A stretch of DNA of 64,000 bases from the NCBI GenBank assembly GCA_002742885.1, contig PDOO01000023.1, positions 1 to 64,000 on the forward strand, written 5' to 3'. The notes under the pieces were generated by a model. It worked only from the letters and a program-made list of their open reading frames with translations, did no database searches and had not been told where the DNA came from. A program made the position numbers and the translations under genes. Shown here in pieces: positions 56,814-64,000 of the stretch (position 1 is its first letter; each line of letters opens with the position of its first letter). This DNA comes from Candidatus Cloacimonadota bacterium (lineage in GTDB: Bacteria > Cloacimonadota > Cloacimonadia > Cloacimonadales > GCA-2742885).

Positions 56814-56849
56814 ATATATCCTTTTTTTACTGTTTTTGCCGGAGTCGGA

Positions 56850-57341
56850 ATGAAGAAAATTGCCATTTATCCCGGGACATTCGATCCCATAACAAACGGA
56901 CATATAAATATTCTCCGAAAAGCAACTTCTATGTTTGATGAAGTAATATTGGCTGTGGCTGCCATTACGGGAAAAAATACGCTTTTCTCAACAGAAGAAA
57001 GAACAGATTTATGTAAAAAAGCAGTTTCGCATCTCAATAATATTTCGGTAACCGGATTTGACGGTCTGGCGGTTGATTTTGCCGAAAAAAAGAAAGCAAC
57101 CGTCATGATAAGGGGGCTCAGAGCTGTTTCCGATTTTGAATATGAATTGCAATTGGCTTTGATGAATAAAAAAATAGGGCAGGATATGGAAACTATTTTT
57201 TTGATCCCGGACTACCGATACATGTACTTAAGTTCAAGTATGGTTCGACAAATTGTGAAGCTTAACGGTAATCTGGGAGATTTAATTCCGCCCTGCGTTG
57301 AAAAAGCATTAAAAGAAAAATATAAATTATCGGAGCAGTAA
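56850..57341 (+). CDS. coaD: Phosphopantetheine adenylyltransferase
   Basis: CoaD makes dephospho-CoA, the penultimate step of CoA synthesis. The 163-residue protein has the nucleotidyltransferase motif YPGTFDPITNGH, MIRGLRAVSDFEYE and the SSSMVRQ signature. Its stop overlaps the next ATG (TAATG). Confidence 0.97.
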   Translation: MKKIAIYPGTFDPITNGHINILRKATSMFDEVILAVAAITGKNTLFSTEERTDLCKKAVSHLNNISVTGFDGLAVDFAEKKKATVMIRGLRAVSDFEYELQLALMNKKIGQDMETIFLIPDYRYMYLSSSMVRQIVKLNGNLGDLIPPCVEKALKEKYKLSEQ

Positions 57342-57640
57342 TGGAAAAAAAATTAAATGTAAAATTAGATGAAAAGGTCGCAGAAGGAGTTTATTCGAAT
57401 TTATTTATGATTGCTTCTTCTCCCTCGGAATTTGTTCTTGATTTCGGCAGAGTAACTCCCGGAGTTCCCAATGCAAAAATTTACAGCAGAGTACTTATGA
57501 CTCCGCAAAGCGCTAAACAATTGCTTCAAATGCTTCAAACTAATATCGATAACCATGAGAAACAGCACGGAGAAATAAAAATCCCCAATAAAACGGACGA
57601 TAAGAAGATCGGCTTTCAGTCAGACGGACAAATTTCTTGA
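57341..57640 (+). CDS. DUF3467 family protein
   Basis: The 99-residue soluble protein matches the small DUF3467 family by its central YSNLFMIASSPSEFVLDFG block and the RVLMTPQSAKQLL block. No function is established. It starts on the stop codon of coaD, so both are co-translated. Confidence 0.8.
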   Translation: MEKKLNVKLDEKVAEGVYSNLFMIASSPSEFVLDFGRVTPGVPNAKIYSRVLMTPQSAKQLLQMLQTNIDNHEKQHGEIKIPNKTDDKKIGFQSDGQIS

Positions 57641-57696
57641 CGCTGAATTTTTATATTTAGTTTTTGTTTTTCAGTATTAAATTAAGGAGATGTTTT

Positions 57697-59733
57697 ATGT
57701 TAATCAAAAATAAAATTATACTTTGTCTGCTCTTAACCTTCGTTTTTTTCAGTTTACGGGGAGAAGAACAGGTTGAATTAATCGGTGATCATCAAAACGG
57801 AAGAGTAAAACATTTTCTTTCAGAAGAAATAGGCATAAGATTATTGGATGATTTCGGCAGTCCGATTTCCGGAACTAAAGTGAAATTTACGGCTGGATCG
57901 GAAGCTTTATCCGTAAAAGATACTGTCTCGTTTACTGATTCGGAAGGTTATGCGGGAACTCTTGTAAAACTGGGTAAAGAAATGGGAGATTACTCCGTTA
58001 AAGCCGAAATCATTTTGGCTGAAAAGAAAATCGTCAAAAAATTGGTCTTTACTGCTTTTGATTATAAAAAGATTATTTTTTATATTATCGGCGGCTTGGG
58101 AATGTTCCTTTTCGGCATAAAAAAAGTATCGGATTCTTTGAAAATTCTGGCAGGGAACGGATTAAAACGATTTCTTGAGATTGTTATAAAAAACAGAGTT
58201 CTCGGAGTAGGAGTCGGGCTGACCATAACTGCTTTGCTGCAATCATCAAGCGCAACAACTGTTATGACTCTCGGTTTTATTAATGCCGGGCTGATATCTC
58301 TTAAGCAGGCTATAGCCATAATTATGGGAGCCAATATCGGTACAACGATTACGGCGCAGATTATAGCTTTTAAAATAGGCGCTTTGGCGTTGCCGGCGAT
58401 TGCCGTAGGCGCAGGACTTATTCTGTTCGGCAAAAGCATGAATACCAGGCAATGGGGAAATATTATTATCGGTTTCGGTTTGCTCTTTTACGGATTAAGT
58501 CTAATGACCGGAGTCGTAAAACCGTTGCGATCAAGCGTTTTTCTTTCTGATATGTTTATTACGCTGAGCCATAACCATATTCTGGCTGTTTTGGCAGGTA
58601 CGATTATGACGGTTTTGGTTCAGAGCAGCAGCGCCACCGTGGGAGTAACCATTGCTTTGGCGGCGGGCGGTCTGATTGACCTTCCGGCGGCTTTGGGTCT
58701 TGTTCTCGGGGATAATATCGGGACTACCATAACTGCAATGCTGGCAAGTTTGGGAAGCAACACCAATGCTAAAAGAACTGCCATGGCTCATGTCCTTTTT
58801 AATCTTTTCGGGGCATTTTACATGATTATTCTTTTGTATTATTTTGATGACACAATAACCCGGCTTATGGAAAAACTTTCAAAAGACATTGCTCGTCAGA
58901 TAGCGAACTTCCATTCCATATTTAATATTTTCAATACCATTCTTTTCTTGCCGTTTATAAATTATCTCGAAAAAATTGTTGTTCGGGTGTTTAAAGAGAA
59001 AGAAGATAATTCCGGTACGGTAGCCAAATATTTGAATAAGGGGCTTTTGAATGAACCTTCTTTGGCAATTGATCAAGTGAAATTAGAGTTGGGCTCAATG
59101 CTGAAGGTTTCAAAAGAGGCTTTGGACGAATCATGTTTGTCGGCAATCAACGGCAGTTCCAAACATATAAGAAAAGCTTATGAATTGGAAGACCTGTCTG
59201 ACCGTTATCAAAGCGAGATAACCGAATATATTATAAAACTTTCTCAAAGCGATTTAAGTTTAAGCTCTGCCCAGAGAATTACCGTTTTGCTTCATATCGT
59301 GAATGATTTTGAAAAAATCGGAGATTTTGCTCAGGATATAGCCAAGCTTACGGAAAAACAATCAAATCGCAGTCTTGAATTAAATCCCGAGCAAAAAGAA
59401 ATGATAGAAAAAATGTCAGGTATGCTTTCAAGTATCGGACAAGATGTATTGATTGCTTTTGAAAATAATGATCAGCAAATTGCAAAATCCATTATCTCCA
59501 GAGAAATGGACGTAAAAGAATATTTTAAAAGTTGCAGAGCTAAACTCATTAAATCTATCTCAAACGGAGCGCCTGCTTCCAATGCCATCGTAACTGATGA
59601 TATTCTTGCCAATCTTGAAAAAAGCGCAAGTCAATACGTGAATGTTGCCCAAGCCGTCGTCGGTATTTTGAGCGATGACGATAAGGCTTTATACAGCGAT
59701 GTTCTTTTTGAATCTTTTCAATTCTCATCCTAA
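57697..59733 (+). CDS. Na/Pi-cotransporter family protein with Ig-like and PhoU-like domains
   Basis: The 678-residue protein has, in order, a signal-like hydrophobic N-terminus (1-22), an Ig-like (Big_1-type) domain (about 25-125, FGSPISGTKVKFTAG), two Na/Pi-cotransporter repeats (about 130-430) with QSSSATTVM and QSSSATVGV motifs and GANIGTT/GDNIGTT, and a cytoplasmic helical PhoU-like domain (about 470-670). It should import phosphate with sodium; the PhoU-like part may regulate this. The Ig-like domain would lie outside the inner membrane and is unusual. The ATG at 57697 has AAGGAG before it. Confidence 0.87.
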   Translation: MLIKNKIILCLLLTFVFFSLRGEEQVELIGDHQNGRVKHFLSEEIGIRLLDDFGSPISGTKVKFTAGSEALSVKDTVSFTDSEGYAGTLVKLGKEMGDYSVKAEIILAEKKIVKKLVFTAFDYKKIIFYIIGGLGMFLFGIKKVSDSLKILAGNGLKRFLEIVIKNRVLGVGVGLTITALLQSSSATTVMTLGFINAGLISLKQAIAIIMGANIGTTITAQIIAFKIGALALPAIAVGAGLILFGKSMNTRQWGNIIIGFGLLFYGLSLMTGVVKPLRSSVFLSDMFITLSHNHILAVLAGTIMTVLVQSSSATVGVTIALAAGGLIDLPAALGLVLGDNIGTTITAMLASLGSNTNAKRTAMAHVLFNLFGAFYMIILLYYFDDTITRLMEKLSKDIARQIANFHSIFNIFNTILFLPFINYLEKIVVRVFKEKEDNSGTVAKYLNKGLLNEPSLAIDQVKLELGSMLKVSKEALDESCLSAINGSSKHIRKAYELEDLSDRYQSEITEYIIKLSQSDLSLSSAQRITVLLHIVNDFEKIGDFAQDIAKLTEKQSNRSLELNPEQKEMIEKMSGMLSSIGQDVLIAFENNDQQIAKSIISREMDVKEYFKSCRAKLIKSISNGAPASNAIVTDDILANLEKSASQYVNVAQAVVGILSDDDKALYSDVLFESFQFSS

Positions 59734-59790
59734 CCGGGGATAAGAAATATAAAAAACAAATAAAAAAAATAAATAAAGGGAGATAAGCTG

Positions 59791-61389
59791 ATGAATAAAA
59801 CTATGCGCAATGTAATCATCATTATCGTATTGCTTTTAACAGCCTACTTTCTGTCGCCTTTGGTAACCGGCAAACCGGCAAAAACCTTTGACGGATCCAA
59901 AGAATTAAAACTGGGTCTTGATCTTCAAGGCGGTATGTTGATTCGACTTGAAGTCGATAACTCAAAATTACCGGATGACGAGAAAGATGCAGCAGTAAGC
60001 GCGGCAGAAGAAATTATTCGTAACAGAATTGACCAATTCGGCGTAGCCGAACCTTCAGTTCAACGTGCAGGAGACAACCGTATAAATGTTCAGCTCCCGG
60101 GATTGAAAGATTTCGGAAGAGCTAAAGATCTTATCGGGAAAACTGCTTTATTGGAGTTTAAATTATTGGCTCCTCAGGATAAAGTGAAAGATACTTACGA
60201 AAGAATCGATAAGTATATTGCTCAACACCTTGATAAATATGCTTATGCAACTTCCGTTCTTGACGGAGAAGATACTGAAAGCGTTGATATTTTGGGAGAA
60301 GATGCCGATTCTGTCGGAACATCCGAAGAAATAGATTATTCCGATGTTTTCAGCTCTCTTGCGAACAGCTTCGGAATGGGAAGAGTCAGCGCTGCGCACG
60401 TTCCGATAATCAAAAAATTATTAAAAGATCCGGAGATAAAAAAACAAGTTTCTCCCGGATTTGAATTGGCTTTGGAAAAAGAAGACAAAAGAAATCCCAA
60501 TAACGGAAGAATTTTATTCTTGATGTACAGAAAAGCCGAACTTACCGGTAAATATTTGGAGTCGGCAAGAGCAAGTATCGGTCAGGGAATGGATCCGAAA
60601 ACATCAGGAAAACCTTACGTTTCATTGAAATTCAATAAAAAAGGCGCTAAAAAATTCTCTAATGTAACGGGAAGAAATATCAATAAACGTCTTGCTATTG
60701 TTCTTGATGACGTTGTCTTTATGGCTCCTCAAATCAATGATAAAATCCCCAGCGGCGAAGCTCAAATTACCGGTCTTACCGATTTGAACGAAGCTCACGA
60801 TTTGGCAATTGTTCTTAAAGCCGGAAATCTTCCGGCTCCGGTTGAGATAGTTGAAGAAAGAACGGTCGGACCTACTTTGGGTCAAGACAGTATCAATTCC
60901 GGCTTCACTGCTGCCGTTACAGGACTTGCCATAGTTGCTTTATTTATGCTTATTTATTATAAATTATCAGGGTTTATCGCTGATATTTCTCTTTTGGTAA
61001 ACGTCGGATTTATCTTATCCGTACTTACTCTGTTTGAAGGTGTTTTGACGCTTCCCGGCATTGCGGGTATCATTCTTACCATAGGAATGTCGGTTGACGC
61101 AAACGTATTGATTTTTGAAAGAATAAGAGAAGAACTTTCCAAAGGTAAAACTGTCAGAACTGCTGTTGACGGCGGTTTTGCCAGAGCAATGGTAACTATT
61201 TTGGATGCAAATATTACAACATTGATTACGGCAATCGTGCTTTATCAATTCGGAACAGGTCCCATTCAGGGATTTGCGCTGACTCTTATGATCGGTATTG
61301 TCGGTTCAATGTTCTCGGCTATTCTTTTCTCAAAAGCAATATTTGATACTTTAATTACCAATAAAAAACGTGAAAAACTGAGTATTTAG
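59791..61389 (+). CDS. secD: Protein translocase subunit SecD
   Basis: SecD with SecF uses the proton or sodium gradient to pull proteins out of the SecYEG channel. The 532-residue protein has an N-terminal helix, a large periplasmic domain (P1, with LGLDLQGGM and RIDQFGVAEP), an inserted acidic stretch (about 165-190) and five C-terminal helices with the motif TIGMSVDANVLIFERIREEL. secF follows 8 bp later. Confidence 0.97.
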   Translation: MNKTMRNVIIIIVLLLTAYFLSPLVTGKPAKTFDGSKELKLGLDLQGGMLIRLEVDNSKLPDDEKDAAVSAAEEIIRNRIDQFGVAEPSVQRAGDNRINVQLPGLKDFGRAKDLIGKTALLEFKLLAPQDKVKDTYERIDKYIAQHLDKYAYATSVLDGEDTESVDILGEDADSVGTSEEIDYSDVFSSLANSFGMGRVSAAHVPIIKKLLKDPEIKKQVSPGFELALEKEDKRNPNNGRILFLMYRKAELTGKYLESARASIGQGMDPKTSGKPYVSLKFNKKGAKKFSNVTGRNINKRLAIVLDDVVFMAPQINDKIPSGEAQITGLTDLNEAHDLAIVLKAGNLPAPVEIVEERTVGPTLGQDSINSGFTAAVTGLAIVALFMLIYYKLSGFIADISLLVNVGFILSVLTLFEGVLTLPGIAGIILTIGMSVDANVLIFERIREELSKGKTVRTAVDGGFARAMVTILDANITTLITAIVLYQFGTGPIQGFALTLMIGIVGSMFSAILFSKAIFDTLITNKKREKLSI

Positions 61390-61397
61390 GAGGCAGA

Positions 61398-62318
61398 ATG
61401 AGAATTTTTGGAGCAACAAAAATAGATTTCGTGGGCAAACGAAAAAAAGCATTTCTTGTCTCAATGATTTTAATAATTGTCGGTTTCGTTTCTTTAATCA
61501 TGCCGGGAATAAAATACAGTATTGATTTTGCCGGCGGAACATCCATTGAGTTGGATTTAACGGTTGAAGGCGTTCCTGATGTGGAAGTCGCCGCTTTAAG
61601 AAAAGCTCTTAAAGAAGACGGATTTGAAGATGTCGAAATTCAAAATGTCGAAAAATATTTCTTAATAAGATTGAATACGGCAGAAAATTCCGGCGAACGC
61701 GGAACAAAATTAATTGAGTCCGTTAAAAGACATTTCCCCGATAATATCGGCGGGAACTTAATCAGAATGCAGGAAGCCGTAGGTCCGAAAATCGGCGGTG
61801 AGTTGAAATCAAAAGCTGTTTGGGCTATTTTCTACTCGCTGTTGGGCATTATCCTTTATATCTGGTTCCGTTTCCAATTTACTTTCGGAGTCGCCGCAGT
61901 TATCGCATTGTTCCATGATGTGATAATTACACTGGGAATTTTAAATATTATCGGCGTGGAAATCAGTATCGGAGTGGTTGCCGCCGTTCTTACTATTATC
62001 GGATATTCTTTGAACGACACGATTGTTGTTTTTGACAGAATTCGCGAAGACCTCAAGGTTTATCGTCGCGAGTCCTACGAAAGCGTTATTAACCACAGTA
62101 TCAACGAGACTTTAAGCAGAACTATTATTACGTCTCTTACGACTTTCCTGGTTGTTGTTTCACTGTTGATTTTCGGTGGTAAAGCAATTTCCGATATCGC
62201 CGTTACTCTTCTTATCGGAGTTATTTGCGGTACTTATTCTTCAATTTTTGTTGCCAGCCCTATAATGGTTGAATACTTTAACAGACAATTGAAGAAAAAA
62301 GGATTGAAGAGAGGATAA
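61398..62318 (+). CDS. secF: Protein translocase subunit SecF
   Basis: The 306-residue protein has six helices and the motifs KYSIDFAGGTSIEL and GYSLNDTIVVFDRIREDL of SecF. It partners SecD. GGAGG precedes its ATG. A strong terminator follows within 16 bp of the stop. Confidence 0.97.
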   Translation: MRIFGATKIDFVGKRKKAFLVSMILIIVGFVSLIMPGIKYSIDFAGGTSIELDLTVEGVPDVEVAALRKALKEDGFEDVEIQNVEKYFLIRLNTAENSGERGTKLIESVKRHFPDNIGGNLIRMQEAVGPKIGGELKSKAVWAIFYSLLGIILYIWFRFQFTFGVAAVIALFHDVIITLGILNIIGVEISIGVVAAVLTIIGYSLNDTIVVFDRIREDLKVYRRESYESVINHSINETLSRTIITSLTTFLVVVSLLIFGGKAISDIAVTLLIGVICGTYSSIFVASPIMVEYFNRQLKKKGLKRG

Positions 62319-62333
62319 AAAGTTAAGTTACGA

Positions 62334-62360
62334 ATGTCGCTCTTCGGAGCGGCATTTTTT
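62334..62360 (+). terminator. Rho-independent terminator between secF and surE
   Basis: ATGTCGCTC (62334-62342) pairs with GAGCGGCAT (62347-62355), one T-G pair, around a TTCG tetraloop, then T6 (62355-62360). It lies 15 bp after the secF stop and its T run is only 12 nt before the surE ATG. Confidence 0.9.
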
Positions 62361-62372
62361 CTAAGGCAATTT

Positions 62373-63131
62373 ATGAAAATATTACTCACCAACGATGACG
62401 GTTATCAAGCTGTCGGAATAAACATTTTAGCAAAATATCTCAGAGAAGCGGGGCATAAAGTATATATTGTTGCGCCCAAGCATGAACAAAGCGCCGGATC
62501 TCATGCCATTACCGTAAATAAACCTGTATTTACCGAAAGAATAAAAGAAAATATCTGGTCTGTGGATGCGAAACCTGTTGATTGCGTTTTTATTGCTTTG
62601 GAAAAATTGATTGATGAAGATATTGATTTGGTGTTATCGGGCATTAACAGCGGACAAAACATGGGGGAAGATCTTTTGTATTCCGGAACGGTTGCCGCTG
62701 CCGCGGAGGCAATGCTGTACGGCAAAAAAGCCGTTGCTTTATCAATCGAAAATTACGAAAATCAGAAATTTGAAACGGCGGCTTATTTTACGGTTAAATT
62801 GATAGAGGACGGGATAGTTGATCTTATCGGCGAAAAAGAGATGCTTAACATAAATTTTCCCGATGTTGAGATTGATCAGATAAAAGGCGTAAAAATTACG
62901 AAGACAGGGCATAGAGAATATTCTAATTTTGTGCATGAACAATATACGCCTTCCGGGAAGAAGGTTTTTTGGGTCGGCGGAAACAGTCCGGAAACCTGTA
63001 ATTCCGAAAATTCCGATTATCTTGCCGTTTCCGAAAGATTTATTTCTATTACTCCTGTATATCCCGATTTTACCAAGAAGGAATCAATTAAAAAATTTAA
63101 AAAATTTATCGAAATTAAGGGAAGACAATGA
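62373..63131 (+). CDS. surE: 5'/3'-nucleotidase SurE
   Basis: SurE removes phosphate from nucleoside monophosphates and short polyphosphates and helps stress survival. The 252-residue protein has the metal site LTNDDG (residues 5-10), then SAGSHAIT and GINSGQNMGEDLLYSGT. The ATG at 62373 follows AAGG and suits the family start. It overlaps pcm by 4 bp, the classic surE-pcm pair. Confidence 0.95.
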   Translation: MKILLTNDDGYQAVGINILAKYLREAGHKVYIVAPKHEQSAGSHAITVNKPVFTERIKENIWSVDAKPVDCVFIALEKLIDEDIDLVLSGINSGQNMGEDLLYSGTVAAAAEAMLYGKKAVALSIENYENQKFETAAYFTVKLIEDGIVDLIGEKEMLNINFPDVEIDQIKGVKITKTGHREYSNFVHEQYTPSGKKVFWVGGNSPETCNSENSDYLAVSERFISITPVYPDFTKKESIKKFKKFIEIKGRQ

Positions 63132-63790
63132 GATTTGAAGACCAACGCAAGATTATGACGGAAAAAGCGCTTATCGGACGAGATATAAGAGACGAACGAA
63201 TCATAAACGCATTTTTAAAAGTTCCCAGGGAATTATTTGTTCCTGAGATTCTCAGACAATATTCTTATTTGGACAAACCATTGTCAATAGGTTATAATCA
63301 GACTGTTTCCCAGCCTTATGTTGTTGCCAAAATGCTTCAGGAATTAGAGTTAAAAGAAGATGACAGTGTCTTGGAAATAGGAACCGGTTCCGGTTATGAA
63401 GCAGCTTTATTGGCTGAAATTGTCAAGGAAGTCTGCACGGTGGAAAGAATTGAAGATTTAGCCCGAAGAGCCAAAAAGTTGTTGAGAAGCATGGGGTACG
63501 AAAACATTAATTTTAAAACGGGAGACGGTACCAAAGGTTGGGAAAAAGGAGTTCCGAGCAGAAAAAGTTTTAATAAAATAGTTGTTTCCGCCGGCGCTCC
63601 GGAGACTATTCCGCCAAAGCTTAAAGAACAATTGAGCGAAGACGGAATTTTATTGATTCCGAGCGGCACTTTGGAGGATCAAAATATAATCAGAATTCGC
63701 AAGGAAAAAGGAAATTTTAAAACTGAAAATTTGGGAAGCTGCGCCTTTGTGCCGCTGATAGGAGAATTCGGATGGGATAATGGAAATTAG
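63128..63790 (+). CDS. pcm: Protein-L-isoaspartate O-methyltransferase
   Basis: Pcm methylates L-isoaspartyl residues so that damaged proteins can be repaired. The 220-residue protein has the VPRELFVPE start, the QTVSQPYVVA motif, the methyl-donor site LEIGTGSGYEAAL and VSAGAPETIP. It is coupled to surE through an ATGA overlap. Confidence 0.95.
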   Translation: MRFEDQRKIMTEKALIGRDIRDERIINAFLKVPRELFVPEILRQYSYLDKPLSIGYNQTVSQPYVVAKMLQELELKEDDSVLEIGTGSGYEAALLAEIVKEVCTVERIEDLARRAKKLLRSMGYENINFKTGDGTKGWEKGVPSRKSFNKIVVSAGAPETIPPKLKEQLSEDGILLIPSGTLEDQNIIRIRKEKGNFKTENLGSCAFVPLIGEFGWDNGN

Positions 63791-63791
63791 T

Positions 63792-64000
63792 TTATCTTTC
63801 TTCCATCATTTCAATTACTGATATTTTTTTATAATCTTTCGGTATTTCAAAAATTGCCGAATCAATTTCTTGATCTGAAACCGTAATTTCCGGGAAATCG
63901 GCTTCGGGTTCGGTATTAAGCCCGTCGGCATTCATCTCAAATATAAAATACCCTTTTCTTCTCAGTTCATCCGTTTTGTTGAAAATCGGGTCTTCCGGAA
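63792..64000 (-). CDS. C-terminal end of an unidentified protein, cut by window
   Basis: A minus-strand reading frame enters from the right edge and ends with a TAA at 63792-63794, giving about 69 visible codons. The end reads DYKKISVIEMMEER. The piece is acidic and helical near the end with no motif I recognise. It converges on pcm with one base between the stops. Confidence 0.6.
   Translation of the reverse strand, partial: PEDPIFNKTDELRRKGYFIFEMNADGLNTEPEADFPEITVSDQEIDSAIFEIPKDYKKISVIEMMEER

Overview
The window is AT-rich, almost wholly coding DNA from a Gram-negative-type (diderm) bacterium. Genes for an SprA-like translocon, a PorV/PorQ-like barrel and several secreted proteins with C-terminal type IX secretion (T9SS) sorting domains point to the FCB superphylum. 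A 3-keto-5-aminohexanoate cleavage enzyme (Kce, lysine fermentation), whose metal and active-site residues fall at the same numbers as in the Candidatus Cloacimonas acidaminovorans enzyme, suggests a Cloacimonadota relative. That assignment is an inference from gene content; no rRNA is present.

Layout. 1-1351: the 5' part of a secreted FG-GAP repeat protein (minus strand, cut by the window edge) and its upstream region. 1352-9923 (plus): a LolC/E-like permease, a tRNA-Arg(CCG) on the opposite strand, coaX and sprA. 10030-19857 (minus): a DUF1703-type AAA ATPase/nuclease, a four-PAS hybrid histidine kinase, a secreted papain-like protease, a glycosyltransferase, a TsaC-like protein and an EnvC/M23-like protein. 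20025-28818 (minus): mnmE, then a compact block reading MutS-like ATPase, pyrE, methyltransferase, rnhB, EndoQ-like PHP nuclease, aminopeptidase P, closed by a strong terminator. 29062-33132 (plus): a three-gene signalling unit (HATPase, STAS, CheA) ending in a terminator. 33232-35002: kce, efp and a small zinc-ribbon protein. 35139-43363: a T9SS group of M6 protease, PorV/PorQ-like barrel and S8 protease. 43398-64000 (plus, except the last fragment): housekeeping and envelope genes: HEAT-like protein, greA, M18 aminopeptidase, CpoB-like, periplasmic protein, BamD-like, nadD, rsgA, nadK, recN, two membrane proteins, cheW, mtnA, an outer-membrane-like protein, FtsB-like, coaD, DUF3467, Na/Pi cotransporter, secD, secF, surE and pcm.

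How the genes fit together. SecD/SecF assist export across the inner membrane. SprA with a PorV/PorQ-like protein would move proteins with C-terminal sorting domains (C1, M6 and S8 proteases, probably the FG-GAP protein) across the outer membrane, giving a surface-proteolysis programme. Cytoplasmic peptidases (aminopeptidase P, M18) and Kce fit an amino-acid-fermenting life. The CheA/STAS/HATPase unit and the separate CheW suggest a regulatory circuit that may combine chemotaxis-type phosphorelay with partner switching. EndoQ next to RNase HII suggests a DNA-repair pair. I saw no insertion sequence, prophage, CRISPR array or rRNA operon.
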